Shown here piece after piece: positions 7,925-16,289 of a stretch of 43,872 nt of DNA (positions are counted from its first letter, which is position 1; every line of letters begins with the position of its first letter). Under the pieces are notes generated by a model. That model made no database searches, was not told the DNA's origin, and worked only from the letters and a program-made list of their open reading frames with translations. A program made the translations under genes and the position numbers. The DNA lies in NCBI GenBank assembly GCA_008933025.1, contig WBXI01000008.1, positions 1 through 43,872 on the forward strand, given 5' to 3'. The DNA comes from Verrucomicrobiota bacterium. GTDB lineage: Bacteria > Verrucomicrobiota > Verrucomicrobiia > Limisphaerales > UBA9464.

Positions 7925-8302
7925 TCACCGGCAGAAAGTGGCCCGGAAACCGTGGTGATGGACGGGACGATGGCCGTACACGGGGCCGGGGATGATGTAG
8001 ACGGGGGCCTGGACATACACCGGCGACGGGGCCGGGTAGTAGTAGGCCACGGGCGGTCCGGCGACGACGACGGGCGCCGGCACGTACACGGGCGGCGGCG
8101 GGACGACGTAGACCGGAGGGGCTTGGTAGACCACGGGCGGCGGTGGTGGCGCCACCGCATGGGCGATCACCCCGGCGGCAAACACCCCGGTGAGTACTTT
8201 CCCGGCCAACGACCACTCCCGGTCGCCGGCCCTGGCCGATGGAATCAACGAGGCCGAGGTCAGCGTGAGGGCAGTGAGGGTGGCAATCGCAACCGTTTTC
8301 AT
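7925..8302 (-). CDS. Small secreted Pro/Val/Tyr-rich protein
   Basis: 125 residues, not recognised by family. It has a signal peptide (MKTVAIATLTALTLTSASLI, cleavage near SARAG), a short hydrophobic segment (LTGVFAAGVIAHAV), and then a low-complexity tail made of repeated Pro-Val/Tyr units (PPPPVVYQAPPVYVVPPPP, PVYVQAPVYIIPGPVYG), ending in His/Arg. Such tails are often extracellular or surface-associated, but no binding motif can be named. AAGAAAG lies upstream of the ATG as a weak ribosome binding site. It is followed by a strong terminator hairpin at 7859-7894, so it is likely a single-gene transcript. Confidence 0.65.
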   Translation of the reverse strand: MKTVAIATLTALTLTSASLIPSARAGDREWSLAGKVLTGVFAAGVIAHAVAPPPPPVVYQAPPVYVVPPPPVYVPAPVVVAGPPVAYYYPAPSPVYVQAPVYIIPGPVYGHRPVHHHGFRATFCR

Positions 8303-8465
8303 GGCGTCTTTCTTTTTCGAACGACGCCCGGTTCGACTTGCCTCCCCCCGGTTTATTCAGCGGCCATCCAACCGTCGGTTTCCCGCCCGTGGACCCATGG
8401 CCGCCGGCGCGAGGCGGCGGGCCTGCCGATCCTGCCGGAGCCCTGGCCCCGCCCGACGGTGCCGC

Positions 8466-9776
8466 CTAGACCCGGAACCCGGGGGTGTACGGCTTCGTCA
8501 GGAATGCGTTGGCCTCCGCCTGGTCGGACTTCAACGAGCGGGTGTTCCAGCGGAATTTCCTGCCGGACCGGACCGCCACGTTGCCCAGCAACACCGCCTC
8601 GGTCACCGGACCCGAGATCTCGAAATTCGAAGCGGCTTTCGGCCCGCCTTTCGCGGCGGCGATCCACTCGTCGTAGTGGCTGCGTTCCCATTCCGCGTGC
8701 TTGGCAAACGTCTCCGGGATCGACTTGAAATCCTCCTTCTTGGTGCCGCTCTTGAACTGGCCCTCCCCCAGATAACTCGTGAGCAGCGTGTCCCGACTGC
8801 CCACCACCAGCACGCCGTTGCTCTGTTCCAGCTTGCCCGTCCAAAGCGCGGGATCCGGCCGCTTCCCGCCGTCGTACCACACCACTTTCATCGGCCCGTG
8901 GTTTTTCCCGGCACCGTATTCCCACGTCACCCGCGACCACAACGGGCCGGCATCCGCCGTGAGTCCGCCGCTCGCGGCCTCCACGGAAACCGGATCGCGG
9001 AGTTCGAACGCCAATGCCAGCAGGTTCATCAGGTGGCAACCCATGTCGCCGAGCGCGCCGGTGCCGAAATCCCACCAACCCCGCCACACGAAATGACCCC
9101 AGGCCGGATGGTAGGGCCGCCGCGGGGCAACCCCGAGCCACAGGTCGTAGGAAAGATCTTTCGGCACCGGGGCGCTGCCTTCGGGACGCACCATGCCCTG
9201 CGGCCACCAACGGCCGGGACGATCGGTCCAAAGATGGACCTCGCTGACCTTGCCCACCGCGCCGCCCCGCACCAACTCCGCTTCCCGCCGCAACGCGGGA
9301 TGGGCCATGCCTTGGTTGCCCATCTGGGTCGCGACCCTGGACTTCCTCGCGGCCAGGGTGAGTTGGCGTGCTTCCCACACCGTGTGCGTGAGCGGCTTCT
9401 GGCAGTACACATGCTTGCCCGCCTTCACCGCCGAGATCGCCGGGGGAAAATGCGAGTGATCCGGCGTCGATACCGTCACGCCGTCGATCCCCTTGCCGAT
9501 CTGGTCGAACATCTCCCGCCAGTCGGCAAACCGGCGCGCCCCCGGAAACCGCTCGCCCGCCTTCGCCAAATGCCCCGCGTCCACGTCGCACAACCCCACG
9601 ACGTTTTCGCCGTCGACCATGGTGATGTCGGTCCACCCCTTGCCACCGACGCCGACGCCGGCAAGGTTGAGTCGGCCGTTGGCGCCGAGCACGCGCAACC
9701 GGCTGACCATCGGGAACGCGATCGTGGCAACGGCGGCATGTCGCACGAACGAGCGACGGTTCATCGGGGCATTCAT
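8466..9776 (-). CDS. Tat-exported Gfo/Idh/MocA-family oxidoreductase
   Basis: About 436 residues. The N-terminus MNRRSFVRHAAVATIAFPMV is a twin-arginine signal, so the folded protein with its cofactor is exported. A Rossmann nucleotide-binding region follows (LNLAGVGVGGKGWTDI, VVGLCDVDAGHLAKA), then VSTPDHSHFPPAISAVKAGK and the catalytic-loop motif CQKPLTHTVWEAR (QKP in place of EKP, common in the exported branch of this family). The C-terminal part carries conserved Trp/Gly/His segments (DFGTGALGDMGCHLMNLLAL). Family members oxidise, reduce or isomerise sugars and cyclitols with NAD(P); some hydrolyse glycosides by an oxidoreductive mechanism. The substrate cannot be told. ATG 9776 is used; ATG 9764 is equally possible because the Tat motif begins there. 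Confidence 0.9.
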   Translation of the reverse strand: MNAPMNRRSFVRHAAVATIAFPMVSRLRVLGANGRLNLAGVGVGGKGWTDITMVDGENVVGLCDVDAGHLAKAGERFPGARRFADWREMFDQIGKGIDGVTVSTPDHSHFPPAISAVKAGKHVYCQKPLTHTVWEARQLTLAARKSRVATQMGNQGMAHPALRREAELVRGGAVGKVSEVHLWTDRPGRWWPQGMVRPEGSAPVPKDLSYDLWLGVAPRRPYHPAWGHFVWRGWWDFGTGALGDMGCHLMNLLALAFELRDPVSVEAASGGLTADAGPLWSRVTWEYGAGKNHGPMKVVWYDGGKRPDPALWTGKLEQSNGVLVVGSRDTLLTSYLGEGQFKSGTKKEDFKSIPETFAKHAEWERSHYDEWIAAAKGGPKAASNFEISGPVTEAVLLGNVAVRSGRKFRWNTRSLKSDQAEANAFLTKPYTPGFRV

Positions 9777-9842
9777 GGGGATCGCAAAACCTAGGTGCAA
9801 CCCGTCCCGGATTCCATCCCGATATTGGGGTGGTTCGCCGGC

Positions 9843-10349
9843 CTACCTCGCCGCGAACGCGCGGTAGAGGATGTCGCCCGCGAAAAGCCCGATCATGGCG
9901 ATGCAACAGGCGACTTTGCCGACGATTCCGGCAACGAGTCCGAGCACGGCGCCGAAGCCCGCCTTGCCGGCATCGTGCCAGTGGCGGCCGGCGAGCATCT
10001 CGAGCGCCATCGCGCCGAGGAGTGGGCCGACGACCAGACCGATGGGGGCCCAAAAAAGGCCGGCCATCGCGCCAAGGGCCGCGCCCACGGCACCGCGCCA
10101 AGTGGCGCCGAGCCGCTTCGCCCCATAGGACGTCGCGAGGAAATCGAGGGCGAGGGAGAACGCGGCCAACACCGCCAGCACGCCGACGACCCACCATGCC
10201 GAGCCGCGGGGACCGAGGAAAAGCCGGTGGCAAAGGGCCGCGGCCAGAATGATGGGGGGACCGGGCAATCCCGGGAGCACGGCACCGAGCAGGCCGACCA
10301 TCATGGCCAGCAACGCCAGAACGAACCCGGTGATTTCGACCGCCGTCAT
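9843..10349 (-). CDS. DUF456 family membrane protein
   Basis: 168 residues, almost all hydrophobic, with about five membrane segments. The glycine-rich pattern VGLLGAVLPGLPGPPIILAA near residues 16-35 and the second half (GAVGAALGAMAGLFWAPIG, LVVGPLLGAMALEML) are characteristic of DUF456 proteins, small integral membrane proteins of unknown function found singly in many bacteria. ATG 10349 begins the first membrane helix directly (MTAVEITGFVLALLAMM); the frame upstream to 10427 is open but is Arg/Pro-rich and not family-like. It ends 66 bases from the start of the Gfo/Idh gene on the same strand and could be co-transcribed with it. Confidence 0.85.
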   Translation of the reverse strand: MTAVEITGFVLALLAMMVGLLGAVLPGLPGPPIILAAALCHRLFLGPRGSAWWVVGVLAVLAAFSLALDFLATSYGAKRLGATWRGAVGAALGAMAGLFWAPIGLVVGPLLGAMALEMLAGRHWHDAGKAGFGAVLGLVAGIVGKVACCIAMIGLFAGDILYRAFAAR

Positions 10350-10481
10350 GATGGCCGAAACTAGACGAGCCACGGTACCCGGCAAGGGGCACGTCCGCCC
10401 ATCGCGGGTCCGCGCCGGCGGCGGCACGGTCGCCCTCGCGCCGCCCCGGTTTCCGCCCTATGGTCCGACCGCCGCGCGCGC

Positions 10482-11192
10482 ATGCCTGCCTTCACCCAAT
10501 CCACCCGCCCCGTCCTCGTCGCCCGCAACGTCGCGAAAGCGTACGCCGGACGCCCCGTGCTTCGCGGGATTTCCTTCGAGCTGCGCGCGGGCGAACGCCT
10601 TGCCCTCGTCGGCCCTTCCGGCAGCGGCAAGACCACCCTGCTCAATTGCCTCGGCGGCGTCGACCGACCCGACTCCGGACACATCGGGCTGCACGGGGAG
10701 TCGATCGAGGCCATGTCACCCGACGCCCTGGCGCGGCTGCGGCGCACCCGGGTCGGCACGATCTTCCAGTTCTTCCATCTGCTGCCCACGCTGACGGCCG
10801 CGGAGAACATCGAGTTCCCGTTGCAACTGCGCGGCGAACCGGCCGCCACCCGCGCGGACCGCGTGCGGGAGTTGCTGGCGCGCGTCGGCATCTCGGGCCG
10901 CGCGGACGCCCTGCCCTCGCAGTTGTCCGGCGGCGAGATGCAGCGGGTCGCCATCGCGCGCGCCCTCGCGAACCGGCCCGATCTGCTGCTTGCGGACGAA
11001 CCCACGGGCAACCTCGATTCCGCGAACGGCGCCAACATCCTGGCTCTGCTACGCGAACTGAGCGACGAGACGGGCACCGCGTTGGTGCTGGTCACGCACA
11101 GTGCCGAGGCCACGCGGATCTGCCACCGCGCCATCCATCTCCGCGACGGGCACGTGGTCCGCGAGGAAACGCTGTCCGGCCGATCCGAATGA
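10482..11192 (+). CDS. ABC transporter ATP-binding protein, LolD/MacB type
   Basis: 236 residues with all ATPase motifs of the MacB/LolD subfamily: Walker A GPSGSGKTT (about residues 44-52), Q-loop TIFQFFHLLPTLTAAEN, signature LSGGEMQRVAIARAL, Walker B LLLADEPTGNLDS, and switch His in LVTHSAE. This group drives mechanotransmission in FtsX-type exporters or lipoprotein release systems rather than importing solutes. Its TGA overlaps the ATG of the permease gene by four bases (ATGA at 11189-11192), so the two are translationally coupled. With the permease and the AttH-like gene it forms a three-gene operon. Confidence 0.93.
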   Translation: MPAFTQSTRPVLVARNVAKAYAGRPVLRGISFELRAGERLALVGPSGSGKTTLLNCLGGVDRPDSGHIGLHGESIEAMSPDALARLRRTRVGTIFQFFHLLPTLTAAENIEFPLQLRGEPAATRADRVRELLARVGISGRADALPSQLSGGEMQRVAIARALANRPDLLLADEPTGNLDSANGANILALLRELSDETGTALVLVTHSAEATRICHRAIHLRDGHVVREETLSGRSE

Positions 11193-13828
11193 ACCGGGCG
11201 CTCCACGGGCTTCTCCTGCGGCGCTTCGCGCTCCGGCATTGGCGCGCCGCCCCGCGGCAGACCGCGCTGCTCGTCGCCGTCCTCGCCCTCGGCATCGCCG
11301 TCTATTTCTCCATCCGCCTCGCCAACCGCGCCGCCGTCGCCTCGTTCCGCAACTTCGCCGAATTGCTGGCGGAGGAGAGCGATTGGATCGTGTCCGCGCC
11401 CGCCGGATTGCTGCCCGAATCGGTGCTGTCCGAGATCCGCGGGGCGCTCGGCGACCGGGCCGTCGATCTGGTGCCCGTCCTCGAAAGCACGGCGGCCCTG
11501 CCCCGCGCGGCGGGAGGCGACGACGCCATCGGCGCGCGCGCGACCTTCCACCTGCTGGGCGTCGACCTCGTGGGCGTCCAGAACGCCGCGGCCCGTCGGG
11601 GTGGCGGCCGTGCGTGGTTCGGCCAGACCAACGCGACGGCGGCCGGCACCGCGCGGGGATTCTGGGACGTGTTCCGCGATCCCCGGGCGGTGTTCGTGCC
11701 CGCGCGCCTGGCGCTTCGCGAGGGGCTGCGCGTCGGCGGCGAACTCCGGCTCCTCGTCAACGAACGGGTCGTGGCGTTGAACGTCGCCGGCATCATCCCC
11801 TCCGCGCCCGGGCAACCCGCGCCGCCGGACACCCTGCTGGTCATGGATCTCCCGGCCCTGCAGTCCCTCACGGGCCGCCATGGCCGAATCGACCGCGTGG
11901 AAGTCCGCGTCGAGGCCGGCCCCGGCCGCGATGCGCTCCGGGCCGAGACCCGCGACATCCTCGCGAGGACGGGCGGCGACCGTTGGCTCGTGGGATCGCC
12001 GGGCGACCGGCGGGCGGCGGGCGAGGTGATGACGCGCGCGTTCCGGCTGAACCTCACGATCCTCTCGCTCATCGCCCTGCTGGTGGGCCTTTACCTCGTG
12101 TTCCAGGCGCTCGATGGAGCGGTGGTCCGGCGCCGCGAGGAAATCGGGATCCTGCGATCGCTCGGCGTGGAGGAACGCGCGATCCGTGCCGCGTGGTGGG
12201 CGGAGGCCGCGGCGCTCGGACTCGCGGGCGGCGTGCTCGGGTCCCTGCTCGGCTGGGCCGGCGCGCAATTCTCGGTCCGGTTCGTCGGCCGCACGGTCAA
12301 CGCGTTGTACTACGCGACCAGCGCGCAGTCGGCCGCGCTTTCGTTGCCCGAACTTCTCGGTGCCGTCGGTCTCTCGGTGTCGGCGGCCTTGGTCGCCGGG
12401 TGGCTTCCCGCCCGGGAAGCGGCCCGCACGCCCCCCGCCCAGATCCTGTCGCGGCACGCGGTCCACGAACCCGGCCGCGGCCCGTGGTCGCGGGCATGGT
12501 TCGGCGCGGCCCTGGCCGGGACCGGAATCCTCCTCGCCTTCGCGCCCCCGCTCCGGTTCGACGGCGGTCTCCGCGTCCCGGCCGCGGGCTACGCGGCGGC
12601 GTTGCTCTGGATCCTCGGCGGCGGGGTTCTCACCGGCGGGGCCTTGGCCGGCATCGCCCGCCTGCTCGCGCCGCTCGGCAAGCGCAGCGCGCCCTGGCGC
12701 CTCGCGCTCGCCGCCCTGCGCCGACCCTCCGGACGCCACCGACTCGCCGCCGCCGGCCTGCTCTGCGCCATCGCCATGACCGCCGGCATGGCCATCCTCG
12801 TCGCCAGTTTCGACCGCACCATGCGCGGCTGGATCGAGCGCACGTTCCAGGCCGATCTCTATCTCGCGAGCGACGGCGCGCAGAGCGCTTCCGCGCAGAA
12901 CCGCATCGACCCGTCGACTTGGCGGGCCATCGCCGCCGACCCCGCGGTCGCGGACTGGAACGTGTTGCAGGTGGCGGACGTCACCGTGTCCGGCATGCGG
13001 ACGCTGTTGGTCGGGGCGGAACTGGGATTCACGCGGCGCCACACGCCCCTGGCCTGGCGCGATGCACCCGGCGACGACGGCGTGTTCGATCCCGCGCGCA
13101 ACGCCGGCAGCGCGTTCGTCAGCGAGGCCTTCACCGAGCGTTTCCGGATGCGGCGGGGCGACGCGATCGACGTGCCCACCCCCACGGGAAAACGCCGGTT
13201 GCGCATCGCCGGCGTTTTTTCCGACTACGGCAACGAGCGGGGCTCGATCGTCGTCGAACGGCGGCACTTCGCGGAATGGTTCGGGGACGAACTGGGATCC
13301 AGCCTCGTGCTGTTCCTGAAGCCGGGGCACGCGGACGAAGCCGTTCGCGCCGACCTCGCGCGACGGTATCCGGGCCTTCGCGTGCTCACCAACGCCCATC
13401 TCCGGCGCGAGGTGCTGCGCATCTTCTCGCAGACGTTCGCCATCACCTACGCGCTGGAACTCATCGGCGTGGTCGTCGCCGTCGCGGGGCTCGGCCTGAC
13501 GCTCGCCAGCGTCCTGCTCGAGCGACGCGGCGACCTGACCACCCTGCGCGCGCTGGGAATGGCGCGCGGCGAGATGGCCCGGGCGGCCGCGGCGGAAGGC
13601 GCCGTGGTCGCGCTCGCCGGTACCGCCGGCGGCCTCGGGGTCAGTGCCGCGCTCGGCTGGCTCCTCATCCACGTCATCAATCGCCAGACCTTCGGGTGGA
13701 CGCTCCAGTACGGTTTTCCCGCCGCGGGACTGGCAGCGCTCGCCGGGCTCGTCGTCGCCACCGGCACCACCGTCGCGTACGGCGTCGGCCGCTGGGGCGC
13801 GGCCCTGCCGGCGGATCGCGAGGAATGA
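11189..13828 (+). CDS. ABC transporter permease with two FtsX-type domains
   Basis: 879 residues, the size of the large 'YbbP-like' permeases with two FtsX units. One membrane helix lies near residues 25-45 (QTALLVAVLALGIAVYF), then a large extracytoplasmic domain. The first FtsX bundle is at about 285-410 (LTILSLIALLVGLYLVFQAL, VVRRREEIGILRSLGVEER), with further helices near 430-530 including AGLLCAIAMTAGMAILVASF. A second extracytoplasmic domain follows, and the last FtsX bundle is at about 750-870 (LELIGVVVAVAGLGLTLASV, GDLTTLRALGMARGEMARAA). Coupled by ATGA overlaps to the ATPase upstream and the secreted AttH-like gene downstream. Likely exports or extracts an envelope lipid, lipoprotein or peptide; the cargo is unknown. 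Confidence 0.92.
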   Translation: MNRALHGLLLRRFALRHWRAAPRQTALLVAVLALGIAVYFSIRLANRAAVASFRNFAELLAEESDWIVSAPAGLLPESVLSEIRGALGDRAVDLVPVLESTAALPRAAGGDDAIGARATFHLLGVDLVGVQNAAARRGGGRAWFGQTNATAAGTARGFWDVFRDPRAVFVPARLALREGLRVGGELRLLVNERVVALNVAGIIPSAPGQPAPPDTLLVMDLPALQSLTGRHGRIDRVEVRVEAGPGRDALRAETRDILARTGGDRWLVGSPGDRRAAGEVMTRAFRLNLTILSLIALLVGLYLVFQALDGAVVRRREEIGILRSLGVEERAIRAAWWAEAAALGLAGGVLGSLLGWAGAQFSVRFVGRTVNALYYATSAQSAALSLPELLGAVGLSVSAALVAGWLPAREAARTPPAQILSRHAVHEPGRGPWSRAWFGAALAGTGILLAFAPPLRFDGGLRVPAAGYAAALLWILGGGVLTGGALAGIARLLAPLGKRSAPWRLALAALRRPSGRHRLAAAGLLCAIAMTAGMAILVASFDRTMRGWIERTFQADLYLASDGAQSASAQNRIDPSTWRAIAADPAVADWNVLQVADVTVSGMRTLLVGAELGFTRRHTPLAWRDAPGDDGVFDPARNAGSAFVSEAFTERFRMRRGDAIDVPTPTGKRRLRIAGVFSDYGNERGSIVVERRHFAEWFGDELGSSLVLFLKPGHADEAVRADLARRYPGLRVLTNAHLRREVLRIFSQTFAITYALELIGVVVAVAGLGLTLASVLLERRGDLTTLRALGMARGEMARAAAAEGAVVALAGTAGGLGVSAALGWLLIHVINRQTFGWTLQYGFPAAGLAALAGLVVATGTTVAYGVGRWGAALPADREE

Positions 13829-14964
13829 ACACGATGAACCGCCTCCGACACATCGCCGCGGCGGCATGGCTCGCGACGGGCATGGCGTGCGCCGCCGACC
13901 CCACCCGCACCGCCGATGGCTTCGCGATCCCGCAACCCGGCCGCGCGTTCGAGTTTCCGCGCGACCACGGCAGCCACCCCGACTTCAAGATCGAGTGGTG
14001 GTACGTCACCGGGCATCTGGAATCGGAGGGCGGCCGGCGGTTCGGGTTCCAGGCGACGTTTTTCCGGAACGCGGGTCCGGTGCCGAATCCGGCCGCGCCG
14101 ACCAACGCCTTCGGGCACGCGCCGATCCATCTGGCCCACGTCGCCCTGCTCGACACGAAGACGGGTCGGTTTTTCCACCAGTCCCGGATCAATCGCGCGG
14201 GATGGGACGCGGACGCCGCCCGCGACACGCTCGCGGTGCGGAATGGCAACTGGTCGTTGCGATTGGCCGACGCACGGTCGGGACGGATGGAACTCTCGGG
14301 CAACATCGCCGGCGACGCGTCGTTCCGGCTGGCGTTGGCGCCCACGAAACCGTTGGTGGTGTTCGGCACCAACGGTGTCTCCCGCAAGGGCGCCGATCCC
14401 GCCGCCGCGAGCCACTACCTGACTTTCCCGCGGCTGGAGGCGCGGGGCACGGTCGTCGTCGGCACCGAGCCCACCGCGGTCACCGGCCTGGCGTGGATGG
14501 ACCACGAGATCGGCAGCAGCCAGCTCGACGCCGGGCAAGCGGGCTGGGATTGGGCCTGCATCCAACTCGACGACGGACGCGACCTGATGGCCTACCGAAT
14601 GCGGCGAAGCGACGGCACGACCGACGCGCATTCGACCCTCGCGTGGATTGCCCGCGACGGCGGCGTGCGCCACTTCGGCCCGTCGGAATTCGGCTGGGAG
14701 GCGCGCGGGCACTGGACCAGCCCGGCCACGGGCGCACGCTATCCGAACCACGTGCGGGTGCGGGCGCCGGGTGTGGACGGGGCGCCGGCGGCCGAATTCT
14801 TCCTGTCGCCCTTGGCGGAGGCGCAGGAATTGACCGATCCGCTGGGCGGGGTGGCTTACTGGGAAGGCGCGTGCCGGGTACTCGACGCATCGGGAAAGCC
14901 GGTGGGACGCGCCTACCTCGAGTTGGCCGGCTACGTCGGCGGCCTCGCGGAACGCTTCAAGTAG
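13825..14964 (+). CDS. Secreted AttH/CrtC-like lipocalin-fold protein
   Basis: Up to 379 residues with a signal peptide (NRLRHIAAAAWLATGMACAA), possibly lipoprotein-like around the Cys. The mature part begins with the hallmark FPRDHGSHPDFKIEWWYVTG, then GFQATFF, and further on GLAWMDHEIGSSQL and WDWACIQLDDGRDLMAYRMR. These are the conserved segments of the AttH / carotenoid 1,2-hydratase (CrtC) superfamily, which has two tandem lipocalin-like barrels. Homologues are commonly encoded directly after an ABC ATPase/FtsX-permease pair, as here, and are thought to handle a hydrophobic ligand with the transporter. There are no carotenoid genes nearby, so a hydratase role is unlikely. ATG 13825 overlaps the permease stop; ATG 13834 has a better AGGAA site and may be the true start. 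Confidence 0.85.
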   Translation: MNTMNRLRHIAAAAWLATGMACAADPTRTADGFAIPQPGRAFEFPRDHGSHPDFKIEWWYVTGHLESEGGRRFGFQATFFRNAGPVPNPAAPTNAFGHAPIHLAHVALLDTKTGRFFHQSRINRAGWDADAARDTLAVRNGNWSLRLADARSGRMELSGNIAGDASFRLALAPTKPLVVFGTNGVSRKGADPAAASHYLTFPRLEARGTVVVGTEPTAVTGLAWMDHEIGSSQLDAGQAGWDWACIQLDDGRDLMAYRMRRSDGTTDAHSTLAWIARDGGVRHFGPSEFGWEARGHWTSPATGARYPNHVRVRAPGVDGAPAAEFFLSPLAEAQELTDPLGGVAYWEGACRVLDASGKPVGRAYLELAGYVGGLAERFK

Positions 14965-14994
14965 GAACGGCACCGGGCGCGACACCGGCGCGGG

Positions 14995-15438
14995 TCACGA
15001 CGCCCCGCCGAGGAGTGCCCGCCCCATGCGGGCGCGATGCGGCCCGCTCACGAGATCGCGAAGGGTGTGCCGGTCGAGACTGGCGTGGAACGCGGCCATG
15101 GCCTCGCCGAGGAAACCCTTCAGGCGGCAGCAACCGTCGATGCGGCAGGTGTTCGTGGCCGGATCGAAGCACTCCACGAACACGGGATGCCGCTCGGTTT
15201 CGCGCACGAGTTTGCCGATGCGGATTTCCCCCGGCGGGAGGGCCAACTGGATGCCGCCGCCGCGGCCGCGGCGCGTGCGGAGATAGCCGAGCTTCGCGAG
15301 GTTGTGGACGACCTGGGCGAGATGGTTCCGCGAGATGCCATGGGCCGCGGCGACTTCGTCCAGCAGGAAGGACTCTTCCTTCAGCGCGGCGTACATCAGG
15401 ACGCGGAGCGAGTAGTCGCTGAACAGACTGAGTTTCAT
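14995..15438 (-). CDS. nsrR: NsrR-type Rrf2 family transcriptional regulator
   Basis: 147 residues, end-to-end like NsrR, the iron-sulfur repressor that senses nitric oxide. The winged helix is in MKLSLFSDYSLRVLMYAAL, GISRNHLAQVVHNLAKLGYL and RTRRGRGGGIQLALP. The cluster ligands are Cys90, Cys98 and Cys104 (with an extra Cys103), in the context ECFDPATNTCRIDGCCRLKG; the final CRLK matches the third ligand of known NsrR proteins. NO reacts with the cluster and releases DNA. The gene is divergent from an exported YHS-globin, with an NsrR-like palindrome between the two. ATG 15438 gives the family N-terminus; the open frame upstream to 15480 adds Arg-rich residues. It converges with the AttH-like gene, 30 bases away. 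Confidence 0.9.
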   Translation of the reverse strand: MKLSLFSDYSLRVLMYAALKEESFLLDEVAAAHGISRNHLAQVVHNLAKLGYLRTRRGRGGGIQLALPPGEIRIGKLVRETERHPVFVECFDPATNTCRIDGCCRLKGFLGEAMAAFHASLDRHTLRDLVSGPHRARMGRALLGGAS

Positions 15439-15523
15439 GGGGCACCTGCGACGGCGGAATCCCCCCGCCGGCCGGGCCACCCTGCGGCAAAACGAAACCC
15501 CGGGGCAATGCGGATGCTTCCCC

Positions 15524-15557
15524 TTGACTCATAGATGCACGCTCCATACATGTTTCA
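15524..15557 (+). promoter_or_regulatory. Promoter with overlapping NsrR-like operator
   Basis: A -35 TTGACT (15524-15529) is followed after 17 bases by TACATG (15547-15552), reading into the globin gene. Centred on 15543 is an imperfect palindrome, ATAGATGCACGC-T-CCATACATGTT, which matches the 11-1-11 pattern known for NsrR sites (AAGATGYATTT on each arm, from memory) at about 15 of 22 arm positions. It covers the spacer and -10 element, where a repressor would block RNA polymerase. The adjacent nsrR homologue makes it the obvious ligand. Confidence 0.5.
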
Positions 15558-15564
15558 GCCTTCC

Positions 15565-16164
15565 ATGAGACACATCCCCTCGTTGTTGGCCATTGTGGGC
15601 GTCGCCGCCTTCCTGCTCGCGGGCACGCCGGCGTCGGCCGAAACCGCCGCCCAACCCGTCGCGCTCGGGGCCAACGCGGTCTGCCCGATCAGCGGCAAGC
15701 CGGCCGATCCGCGCGTCACGGTGGTCTACGAAGGCAAGACGTACGCCTTCGCGGACGCGGCGTGCCGGGCGCAGTTCAACGAGGCACGCGCGAACAGCCT
15801 GTACCAGAAGCTGGGCGGCAAGGCGGCGATCAATGCCGCGGTCGAGTCGTTCTACGCGAAGGTGCTGGCCGATGGCCGCATCAAGCACTTCTTCGAGGAC
15901 ATCAACATGGACAAGCAGCGCCGGAAGCAGAAGGAGTTCCTCGCCGCGGCCTTCGGCGGGCCCATTGCCTGGACCGGCAAGGACCTGCGCAAGGCGCACG
16001 CCAACCTGCCCGGACTCACCGACGCGCATTTCGACGCGGTCGCCGAGAATCTCCGGAAAACACTCGAGGAACTCCACGTGAAGAAGGAGTTGGTCGACCA
16101 GGTGATGGCCATCGCCGCCAGCACCCGCGACAGCGTCCTGAACCACAAGCCCGCGGCGAAGTAA
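15565..16164 (+). CDS. Exported YHS domain-truncated haemoglobin (trHbN type) fusion
   Basis: 199 residues in three parts. A signal peptide (MRHIPSLLAIVGVAAFLLAG, cleavage near ASA) leads to a YHS-like metal-binding domain at 36-75 (Cys40 in AVCPISGKP, Cys67 in YAFADAACRAQF). A group I truncated globin follows at 79-190 (LYQKLGGKAAINAAVESFYA, then FFEDINM and AAFGGP). Aligned by eye to mycobacterial trHbN, B10 is Tyr97, E11 is Gln122 and the proximal His is His145, the set used for NO dioxygenation. Globins need a reductant, and none is encoded beside it. Divergent from an NsrR homologue with an NsrR-like site at the promoter, so NO-induced expression is likely. ATG 15565 is chosen; ATG 15535 lies inside the promoter/operator. 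Confidence 0.85.
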   Translation: MRHIPSLLAIVGVAAFLLAGTPASAETAAQPVALGANAVCPISGKPADPRVTVVYEGKTYAFADAACRAQFNEARANSLYQKLGGKAAINAAVESFYAKVLADGRIKHFFEDINMDKQRRKQKEFLAAAFGGPIAWTGKDLRKAHANLPGLTDAHFDAVAENLRKTLEELHVKKELVDQVMAIAASTRDSVLNHKPAAK

Positions 16165-16270
16165 GCCGCGCACGCCGGCGCGGCGCGACGACGCGGCAAA
16201 CCCGTCCCGGACCGCCAACCGCCGGCTTCGCCTTCCCCCGCCCCCACGAAACACCGCCCGTCGCGGGGCC

Positions 16271-16286
16271 CCCGCCTTCCGGCGGG
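16271..16286 (-). terminator. Hairpin after pseudopilin-like gene
   Basis: CCCGCC (16271-16276), a TTCC loop and GGCGGG (16281-16286) form a compact stem just after the minus-strand stop at 16290. There is no T run, so termination would be weak or only mRNA end protection. The GGCGGGTCCT arm is identical to the arm of the hairpin at 7859-7894. Confidence 0.35.
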
Positions 16287-16289
16287 TCC

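Noticed and set aside
10361-13867. 1168-codon minus-strand open frame
   Set aside because: It is opposite the ABC ATPase and permease genes, whose motifs and overlaps are clear. The product has low-complexity Arg/Glu/Gly composition only.
11101-14964. 1287-codon plus-strand open frame spanning two genes
   Set aside because: Only its last part (from 13825) is the AttH-like gene; the rest is an Arg/Pro-rich reading of the permease gene in another frame.
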